Below, one piece after another: positions 9,273-16,290 of a stretch of DNA of 16,290 nt. This DNA is from Candolleomyces eurysporus. Its lineage: Eukaryota; Basidiomycota; Agaricomycetes; Agaricales; Psathyrellaceae. Every line of letters starts with the position of its first letter. Position 1 is the stretch's first letter. The translations under genes and the position numbers were made by a program. The stretch lies in NCBI GenBank assembly GCA_027579435.1, contig JANBPK010001392.1, positions 1 to 16,290 of the forward strand. Direction: 5' to 3'. Under the pieces are notes generated by a model. That model was not told the origin of the DNA. It worked only from the letters and a program-made list of their open reading frames with translations, and ran no database searches.

Positions 9273-9289
9273 GGAGCCAAAGAGATGAA

Positions 9290-9680
9290 AAACAGTCTTA
9301 GAGCAAGAAGGAAGGGATGGAGAAGAAGCAGTCGGAGACAGGAGTTGGGAACTGGCGATATAACTTCACCCAATCATGCTGTGCCCATCGTTGACATTCA
9401 AATGCTGCTGTAACTGACACCTACAAGGCGTAAGCAAACCAAAGTAACTGTCAAAGTCTGCTTGTCGAGCTGCCAAGTACGATCAGTGCACAGCGCACCT
9501 TTGACAAGAATTCCGAATTTCAGTGTGATAACGATCGTCCAGTATCCAAAGGCATAGCATTACAACGTCCGATAAAGATGACTGTCAGTGAACTAAGCGA
9601 AACGTAAGGAATGAATTTTCGAAGGAGCGTTCGGTGCCACCACAGAGATATTATCTGAGCACGAAAGCCATTACACGAAC
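9290..9680 (-). repeat. 5' flank of copy A, duplicated upstream of copy C
   Basis: This stretch aligns end to end with about 15610-15998, including shared blocks such as AAAGGCATAGCATTAC and GATAAAGATGACTGTCAGTG. The match stops after TTACACGAAC at 9671-9680 (15989-15998 in C), which on the minus strand encodes the last residues and stop of the gene upstream of C. Small open frames inside it are by-products of the duplication. Confidence 0.7.
9357..9364 (-). promoter_or_regulatory. TATA-like box of F-box copy A
   Basis: The minus strand reads GTTATATC, about 85-92 bp upstream of the ATG at 9272. The same element occurs at the same distance before copies B and C inside otherwise diverging flanks. 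Core-promoter function is inferred from position and conservation. Confidence 0.45.
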
Positions 9681-10440
9681 GTCGTATTTGTCAACGATTG
9701 GCTCGACCTCAAGTTCCTCCTCTTTCGGGCCTGCGGGAGATGCGATTCTGCAGTATACCAAACAACTGGAGAATCGTGGCTGGGGTAGCGAGTTGATTTA
9801 GATCGAGAGGGGCGTCCGTGACTTGTAGTAAGGAATTGAAATACCAATGTCGATTTTTCCTTGACGAGTTGCATGTCAGCATCTCCCCGAAGTCCCATAC
9901 ATCTTCCAGAGAGAGAATGACATGCGTTTACAAGCCAGCCGGCTTCCTTCGAATAGTGGGTATCCCAGCAGCTGACGAGAAGCAAGGCTTGACAGTCACG
10001 CACTCGAAAATGTCGTGAAGTTGCTGACTTGAACAGGTCCACATCTACCCCTGCATCTCCGATGTCTAGCTGCTGGCCAACACAACCCATGATCCACTCC
10101 GCCCCTCGTCCTATACGAAGGGGGGCAGGACGGTCGAGGAAGGCGCACAGATGGTTGCGGCAATTGTTTCGAGGGCAATTCCCTGGACCGGTGGAAAGCG
10201 AGGGGACGCTTGGCCAAGCTCCTGTAAATAAATGTTGTCCTTAGTTCGGTTGATAATTGCACACTTATGGATTGCATGGACTAATCGCGAGAGAGGTCTG
10301 AGGGTAACTCTGATTGTTCTCGGGATAAAACGTTGACGGTTCATTGAACAATCGATTTGAGTAGGCTATAAGGAAAATCGTCTAATGCACTGGTTTGAGG
10401 CCTTTGGCGCGTCTTGAGCGATTAGATTCTGCATTGTCCA
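9681..10440. other. Unique spacer between copies A and B, no intact gene
   Basis: Unlike the surrounding DNA, this segment has no counterpart beside copies B or C. Minus-strand open frames (10090-9671, 139 codons; 10344-10111, 77 codons) overlap one another and lack a recognised domain. One minus-strand stretch, near 10111-10205, follows a good acceptor (TTTATTTACAG) and reads ELGQASPRFPPVQGIALETI. That loosely recalls the first helices of fungal MLKL-NTD-like or NLR N-terminal domains. It stops within about 35 codons, so at most it is a gene relic. Confidence 0.35.
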
Positions 10441-10741
10441 CTATGCAAACAGCTTTGACTATCTTGTGAGTACAAGCGGCCAGCGTGCGATGACAGTCGC
10501 TCTTTCTATTCGCTATGGCATAGCACCGTGACCTTGGGTCGTTAGATTCCTGATGTTATAGAGAAACAGCTCAAGCGCTACCCTATTGAGCTTGAAGCTA
10601 CATGTCTGCGTGTGTAAAATTCCCTACTCTCCATGTGGCAATTCCATAAAATAAATGATAATCAAGGGGTACTATATATATGATTTTAGCACCCAATTGC
10701 CGTCCCTGAGGCTGCACGAGCTTCCCCACTGTTTCAAATAC
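10441..10741 (-). repeat. 3' flank of copy B, duplicated downstream of copy C
   Basis: The segment starting ATGCAAACAGCTTT (10443) matches the segment starting at about 13173. It continues through blocks such as GTGAGTACAAG and TCGCTATGGCATAG to the stop codon of each gene. It likely contains the 3' UTR and downstream intergenic DNA. Only its proximal part (from about 10524) is still present next to copy A. Confidence 0.65.
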
Positions 10742-12874
10742 TCACTCCTTCTCCGACGACTGAAAGTCAGCGATATTTATGGGGTCTTCTTCATTAATTT
10801 TGACCTGTTTAACCTGCGGACTATGCCGTCGGAGAGCCTCAATAATTGGCGGAATGTGGTCCGTCTTCTTGTCCGGTACATCTGGCAGGTCCTTCAGTTC
10901 CAAATAGTCGAGATTCGGGAACAATCCAGCAACCTGCGCAACCAGGTCAAGGCGACTCGCATGATTGATAAGCCGAACAATATTCCGCCAGTCGATCCGC
11001 AAGTGCTTTGTATCGATGAAACTGGACAGGATGCTGTTGGGACCGGCATCAACGTGCGATTGGAGCCAGGAATCGAGGTCACCGCGGCCGTATGTGAATT
11101 TGAATCCGATGAGGTCTAGGTTATGTGAGCGAGGTAGGACTTCTTCGAGCGCTCTGTCCATGGCGTCGTATTCGAAAGTATCATCTATGTAGGTGTAGTC
11201 TTCTGTCAAGAGGGTAATTTCTTTGAGCTTGGCACATTGCCTTTTGTTGCGCAGGAGCCGGCTGATCCAGATTGGATGAGCGGTCACTTCCGTTAGATTG
11301 GGAAGGATTGGTTTCCCAAAACCAGGCGTCGCGGATAAGCTTGCTGAGACTTGGATTCCGTGGAGGTAGAGCTTCTGGAGACCAGGATGCCTGGTGAGGA
11401 AGCCTAGGATGTCGGAGCCCTGGACGTTGGCCTCCTCTACAAACAGGAGGGGTGCAATCTTGAAAGAAATGAGGGAAGGGAGCTTTAACTTTGAGAGGAA
11501 TTTACACCAGATTTCGCTCGATGCTCCAGGGCATTCGAGTTCAAGGTGTATGAGAGTCGATGCGCACCAGAACAGAACTTGGTTTGTCCAGTTCAGGAAC
11601 GAGGGACTTGTGAGGAATATGTTGGACTTTAGAATGAGGCTTTGTAATTTTGGCTTTGGAGGAGCCCTTGTGGCAGTGGGTGCGAGAGTCTTTGACCGTG
11701 AGCGGTCGTTCCTGGGGTTTTTAGCCTGTGGACGGTTTAAGCCAGGGGAGGGAGTCTTGGAGTTGTTCGAGTTGTATCTCGCGGTGGAGGACACAGCTGT
11801 TTCAGCATGGTGGCTATTCTTATTCGTTGAGACCCATTTCAACAATCGCGATTGCTTCTTGCTTTCCTTTATAACAGGAGGCTTTTCAGATTTGGCTTCG
11901 GGAAGCTCAGCTTGAGGGGAGGTGCTCTCTGCGAAATAGCAAAGAGAGTCAGGAAATGGAACGAAGGAGCCCTAGGATCACATACCTTCCGGGGGAAGCG
12001 GTTTGGCATATCGGGCCACTTGTAAATTCCGTTTTGGCTGACCGGCGAAAGGGCTTTTATAGCGAAAGGTTCCGTCAAAGTAGCCTACAGCGGAAAAACG
12101 TCAGGGCAATTCCGACAACTCACTTAAATACGAGAGAACTTACGTGTCGTCTTAGTACTACCTAGGACCCGCTCCCTTAAAGATAGGACTGTGTCTGTAA
12201 GAGCACCGTATGTAGCGGTAGTGTGCTCTCTGCTCTGAAGGTAATTTAAGAACTGTTCTCCATCGCCTAACAACGCATTTATACACCCTTTCGCCAGAGC
12301 GGCCGTCAGAAGCCCAAGATAAGCCTTCGTCCACTCCTCCGACGTAAGTTGAGGCACCTGGGTTTCGTCTAGCCCTGGAGCTTCCCTCACAGCCCAATCA
12401 TCCGGGTCCGCCAAGTACAGTCGGAGCTCCCCAAGCTCGTCCATCCTCGTCACAATCGCATGCATCTCCTCAATCTCCTCGAGGTGATCCAGACCCTTGT
12501 TGAAGCAATGATAGATATTTTTGAATTTCCTAGTGGGGAGAGAGCAGCGTATGACGCGTAACGTGTAACGGGGTGTCAATGCTTGATAGCATGATATCCA
12601 TCCCTCTGGAAGGTNAGTAAGTGATGCAGAGCTTATCGGAGAGCATCTGGAAGATGAGACTGTTGAAGTCTCTGCAAGTGCATCCGAGATCACAGAGAGT
12701 AGCGTCGTCGAGCTCATCGATGATTCGGAGCAGCAATTCAGGAGGAAGCTTCGTGAGGGATCCTAGCGGTCCGGAGAATGCTGATCCCTTATTCGTTGAC
12801 TCCGTCTTGAAACCGTTCGGGTTGGATCCCGGTGGTGCGGTTGAATTGTGTTTCCCGAAATTCAACGACTTCAT
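10742..12874 (-). CDS. F-box/LRR-type protein, copy B
   Basis: Exons on the minus strand are 12874-12144, 12084-11986 and 11928-10742. With the ambiguous base at 12615 left out the total is 2016 nt, or 671 residues. Domain order is the same as copy A: F-box near residues 39-82 (LTKLPPELLLRIIDELDD), a basic Ser/Pro linker, then degenerate leucine-rich repeats. Its role is inferred to be an SCF substrate adaptor. The N at 12615 breaks the frame after the F-box (KLCITY). Copy C has AAGGTAGTGG where this copy has AAGGTNAGTA, so N is a surplus character and not a real lesion. Relative to A and C it lacks a few residues after LLKWV. Intron 2 contains an in-frame TGA, so splicing is required. Copy B is otherwise intact. 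Confidence 0.78.
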
Positions 12875-13463
12875 TGAGCGAGAGAGATAAAGAGTAGTTT
12901 GAGTGTACGAAGGTAGAAAAGAAGCAGTCGGAAACAGAAGTTGGAAACTGGCAATATAACCTCACCAATGATGCTGTGCCCATCAGTTAAGCGCTGCTGT
13001 AACTATGACTGTAAGGCGTAAGTAAACCGGAGTAACTGTCAAAGCCTGCTGGCGGCTAGATTGAGCTGCCAAGTACGCACAGCGCACCTTTTGGCAGGTA
13101 TTCCGAATTTCAGTTTGACAACGATCACTCACTGTCAAAGGTCTAGCATTACAATGTCCAATAAAGATGACTGATGCAAACAGCTTTCACAACCTCGGTG
13201 AGTACAAGTGTCCAGCGCGTGATGCCAGCTGCGCTTTTATTCGCCATGGCATAGAACTGTGATGTTGAATTCCTAATTTTCTATAGGAACAGCTAACGTA
13301 CTACACTTTTGAGTTTGAAGTAACAAGTCCGCGTGCGTATAATTCTCTACTCTGTCCACGTGCCAATTCCACAAAATAAAGGATAATCGACTAGTATACA
13401 TATCGTTCTAGCCTCCAATTGCTGTCCGTGAAGCTGCACGAGCTTCCCCGCCGTGCCAACTAC
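12875..13463 (-). other. B-C intergenic region: promoter of B and 3' flank of C
   Basis: No gene is present. The part nearest B (12875 to about 13172) resembles the promoter-proximal flanks of A and C. It stops matching them after GATAAAGATGACTG, where the sequence passes directly into the 3' flank of C (about 13173-13463). This is a visible unit-to-unit junction of the tandem array. Confidence 0.6.
12953..12960 (-). promoter_or_regulatory. TATA-like box of F-box copy B
   Basis: The minus strand reads GTTATATT, about 80-86 bp upstream of the ATG at 12874, within the block CTGGCAATATAACCTCAC that is shared with copy C. Function is inferred from position and conservation. Confidence 0.45.
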
Positions 13464-15601
13464 TCACTCCTTCTCCAACGATTGAAAGTCGGTGATATCC
13501 ATTATGGGGTGTAGTTCATTAATTTTCACCTGTCTAACCTGCGGACTATGCCTCCGGAGAGCCTCAATAACAGGCGGAATGTTGTCCGTCTGATCATACG
13601 GTACATCTAGCAGGCTCTTCAGTTCCAAATAGTTGAGATTCGGAAACAACCCAGCAACCTGCGCAACCAGGTCAAGGCGACTCGCAGGGTTGATAAGCCG
13701 GACATAATCCGCCCAGTCGATCCGCAAACGTTTCGTATCGATGAAGCTGGACAGGATACTGTTGGGACCGGCATCGACGTGGGATTGGAGCCAGGAATCG
13801 AGGTGGTCGCGAGCGCATGTGAATTTGAAGCCGATGAGATCCAGGTTATATGAACGAGGTAGGATTTCTCCGAGGGCTCTGTCCATGGCGTCGTATTCGA
13901 ACGTATTAGATGTGTCGGTGTAGCCTTCTGTCAAGAGGGTTATTTCTTTAAGCTTGGGACATTGCTCTTTGTTGCGCAGGAGCCAACTGATCCAGATTGG
14001 ATGGGCTGTCACTTCCGTCAGATTGGGAAGGATCGATTTCCCCAAATCAGGCATGGTGGATAAGCATGCTGAGACTTGGATTCCGTGAAGGGAGAGCTTT
14101 TGGATACCGGGATGTCTGGAGAAGAAGCCTAGGATGTCGGAGCCCCGGACGTTGGCCTCCTCTATAAACAGGCCGGATGCAATCTTGAAAGAAACGAGGG
14201 AAGGGAGCTTTAATTTTGAGAGGAATTCACACCAGATTCTGCTCGGTGCTTCAGGGCATTCGAGTTCAAGTTGTGTCAGAGTCGATGCACACCAGGAGAG
14301 AACTTGGTTTGTCCAGTTCAGGAATGAGGGACTTGTGAGGAATATGCTGGAATGAAGAGTCAGGCTTTGTAACCTTGGCTTTGGAGGAACCCGCGTGGAA
14401 GTGAGTGCGAAAGTCTTTAACTGTGAGGAGTCGTTGGTATTTTTAGCCCGTGTATGGTTCAGGCCAGGGGAGGGAGCCTTGGAGTTTTTCGAGTCGTATC
14501 CCGCGGTGGACGATACAGCTGTTTCAGCGTGGTGAATATTCTTATTCTTCGTTGAGAAGAATTCGACCCATTTCAGTAATCGCAACTGCTTCTTCCTTTC
14601 CTTTACAACGGGAGGCTTGTCAGACTTTGCTTTCGGAATTTCAGCTTGAGGGACGGTGTTCTCTGCAAATTAGCAAAGAGAGTCAGGAAATGGAACGAAG
14701 GAGCCCTAGTATCACATACCTTCCAGGGGGAGCGGTTCGACATATTGGGCCACATGTAAATTTCGTTTTGGCTGACCGGCGAAAGGGCTTTTATAGCGAA
14801 AGGTTCCGTCAAAGTAGCCTACAGTGCAAAAACGTCAGGGCAATTCCGACAACTCACTTGAATACGAGAAAGCTTACGTGTCGTTTTACTACCTAGGACC
14901 CGCTCCCGTAAAGATATTACTGTGCCTGTCAGAGCGCCGTGTGGAGTGGTAGTTTTATCTCTGCTCTGAAGGTAATTTAAGAACCGTTCTCCTCCGCTCA
15001 AGAACGCATTTATACACCCTTTCGCCAGAGCGGCCGTCAGAAGCCCAAGATAAACCTTCGTCCACTCCTCCGATGTAAGTTGAGGCACCTGGGTTTCGTC
15101 AAGTCCTGGAGCTTCGCTCACAGCCCAATAATCCGGGTCCGACAAGGACACAAGTAATTCCCCAAGCTCGTCCATCCTCGACACAATCACATGCATATCC
15201 TCAATCTCCTCCACCAGGTGATCCAGACCCTTGTTGAAGTAATACTGGATATTGTTGAATTTCCTGGTGGGAAGAGAGCAGCGTATGACACGTAAAGTGT
15301 AACGGGGTGCTCGATAGTACGATATCCATCCCTCTCGAAGGTAGTGGGTGATGGAGAGTTTGTCGAAGAGTATCGGGAAGATGAGGCTGTTGAAGTCTTT
15401 GCAAGTGCATCCGAGGTCACAGAGAGCAGCGTCGTCGAGCTCATCGATGATTCGGAGCAGCAATTCAGGAGGAAGCTTCGTTAGGGATCCTAGCGGTCCG
15501 GAGAATGTTGATCCCTCGTTCGTTGACTCCGGCTTGAAACCATTCAAGTTGAATCCCAGTGAAGCAGCTGAACTGCGTTTCGCGAGGTTCAACAACTTCA
15601 T
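13464..15601 (-). CDS. F-box/LRR-type protein, copy C
   Basis: Exons on the minus strand are 15601-14878, 14818-14720 and 14662-13464, totalling 2022 nt and 673 residues. Introns are 59 nt (donor GTAAGC) and 57 nt (donor GTATGT). The F-box lies near residues 39-82 (LTKLPPELLLRIIDELDD, CTCKDFN). The linker is basic (VVKERKKQLRLLKWV), and the C-terminal half carries degenerate leucine-rich repeats (LTQLELECPEAPS, LQSLTLHSSIFL, LPNLTEV). It is inferred to be a Skp1-binding SCF adaptor of unknown substrate. Compared with A it has one extra residue in HLVEEIEDMH and ends LEKE. The open frame shows no lesion. Its 5' flank is closest to that of copy A. Confidence 0.82.
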
Positions 15602-15609
15602 AGAGCCAG

Positions 15610-15998
15610 AGAGATAAAGAGAAGCTTCAGGACACGAAGGAAGGGATGGAAAAGCAGTCGGAAACAGGAGTCGGAATCTGGCAATATAACCTCACTCAGT
15701 GGTGCTGTGCCCATCAGTGACGCACTGTAACCGGCACCTGCAAGGCGTAAGCAAACCGGAGTAACTGTCAAAACCCGCTGGCTAGGTCGAGAACTGGCAA
15801 GTACGAACACAGCGCACCTTTTGGCAGGAATTCCGAATTTCAGTGACAGCGATCGTTCAGTATCCAAAGGCATAGCATTACAATGTCCGATAAAGATGAC
15901 TGTCAGTGAACTAAGCAAAACGTAAGGAATGAATGTTCGAAGGAGCGTCCGGTACCACCACAGAGATATAATCTGAGCACGAAAACCATTACACGAAC
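15610..15998 (-). repeat. 5' flank of copy C, duplicated upstream of copy A
   Basis: This is the partner of about 9290-9680. It runs from the promoter of C to the stop codon of the next upstream gene. A 167-codon minus-strand open frame (16101-15598) spans it, but that frame crosses the promoter and overlaps the start codon of C, so it is not regarded as a gene. Confidence 0.65.
15683..15690 (-). promoter_or_regulatory. TATA-like box of F-box copy C
   Basis: The minus strand reads GTTATATT, about 82-89 bp upstream of the ATG at 15601, in the same block (CTGGCAATATAACCTCAC) as in copy B. Function is inferred. Confidence 0.45.
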
Positions 15999-16290
15999 TT
16001 GGAGAACTTCGCAGAACCAATGGAACCTCCAGAACACGAAAGGTTGATAGCGGGACCATACGCTCCAATACCCATCCTACTAGGCCCAACGATGTTGACA
16101 CCGAACGTCGGGGGTCCCGGGCTAAAAATGAAGCTCAAGGGTGTGGCAGTCTGCATAAAACCACCCTTTTGAGGGGAAAAGATGGGACCTTCGAGTTCCA
16201 TCAGAGCAGGAGGGCGATGGGCACGCTTGAGACTCCGACTCGTGTTGGCCGTCTTGGTGGACGTTGTACCGCCGTTGTTCGCCCGACCAG
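15989..16290 (-). CDS. 3' end of an unrecognised gene, cut by the window edge
   Basis: The minus-strand frame is open from the window edge to TAA at 15991-15989, at least 99 codons. It starts with a Thr/Asn/Arg-rich stretch (GRANNGGTTSTKTANTSRSL) and passes into a Pro/Gly-rich hydrophobic tail ending SAKFSKFV. No domain is recognised. Support for it being real comes from the open frame reaching the edge and from its final codons coinciding with the edge of the duplicated block. A terminal exon after an unseen intron is also possible. Confidence 0.45.
   Translation of the reverse strand, partial: GRANNGGTTSTKTANTSRSLKRAHRPPALMELEGPIFSPQKGGFMQTATPLSFIFSPGPPTFGVNIVGPSRMGIGAYGPAINLSCSGGSIGSAKFSKFV

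Larger units (their letters stand above)
6955..15998 (-). repeat. Tandem segmental triplication carrying three F-box genes
   Basis: Three diverged copies of a gene-plus-flank unit lie head to tail on the minus strand. The 3' flank of A (6955-7128) resembles 10524-10741 and the corresponding part of 13173-13463. The 5' flanks of A (about 9290-9680) and C (about 15610-15998) match over their whole length. The flank of B matches only in its part nearest the gene. The A-C match ends at the stop codon of an upstream gene, which helps place one duplication edge. Confidence 0.75.

Noticed and set aside
9671..10090. 139-codon minus-strand open frame in the A-B spacer
   Set aside because: Composition is irregular and no domain is seen. 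It ends at a stop inherited from the duplicated gene end, so the frame upstream of it is probably accidental.
11394..11915. 173-codon plus-strand open frame inside F-box copy B, with similar frames in copies A and C
   Set aside because: It is antisense to exon 3. Its partial repetition in the other copies follows from the paralogy, and the three versions differ in length and breaks.
15598..16101. 167-codon minus-strand open frame upstream of F-box copy C
   Set aside because: It covers the promoter block and the ATG of copy C. The related sequence upstream of copy A is interrupted, so the similarity reflects the DNA duplication.
1..16290. Functional partnership between the transposon's USP-like domain and the F-box genes
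   Set aside because: Proximity is the only link. The transposase copy is broken and F-box clusters are common in these fungi.

Overview
The window looks like nuclear DNA of a mushroom-type basidiomycete (Agaricomycetes). The evidence is the many short GT-AG introns of about 50-75 nt, a Mutator-like (MULE) transposase with a WRKY/GCM1-type zinc finger, and a local cluster of F-box/LRR paralogues. No rRNA, tRNA, CRISPR array, phage or bacterial-style gene was seen.

Left part (1 to about 6950): a large plus-strand transposase gene of eight inferred exons (about 1025-6425, roughly 1675 codons). Reading through the splice sites gives, in order: a Pro/Gln-rich N terminus, a WRKY/GCM1-like zinc finger, a MULE-type DDE transposase core, a USP-like cysteine peptidase fold (Cys box and His/Asp box both visible), a C4HC3 PHD finger, a short possible beta-barrel region, and a Pro-rich tail ending in a basic nuclear-localisation-like motif. 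The gene is decayed. It has two in-frame TGA codons, a splice donor changed from GT to AT, and one frame break. All three point lesions fit C-to-T change at CpG sites, as expected for a methylated, silenced transposon. A perfect 19-bp hairpin (499-543) lies upstream and a perfect 28-bp palindrome (6921-6948) lies downstream.

Right part (about 6955-15998): three tandem minus-strand paralogues (A 7129-9272, B 10742-12874, C 13464-15601). Each has three exons and encodes an F-box protein of 671-674 residues with a degenerate leucine-rich C-terminal half. They share exon 2 length (99 nt), intron 1 length (59 nt), a TATA-like box about 80-90 bp upstream of the ATG, and flanking sequence. The array therefore arose by segmental tandem duplication. 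They are probably substrate adaptors of SCF ubiquitin ligases. A unique spacer (about 9681-10440) separates A from B. At the right edge is the 3' end of an unrelated minus-strand gene.

Four ambiguous bases (N) occur, at 172, 4301, 6794 and 12615. The two inside coding sequence (4301, 12615) behave as surplus characters: dropping each restores the reading frame, so those apparent frameshifts are probably assembly artefacts rather than mutations.

The two halves share a ubiquitin theme (a transposon-borne deubiquitinase-like domain beside F-box adaptors), but nothing in the sequence shows that they act together.
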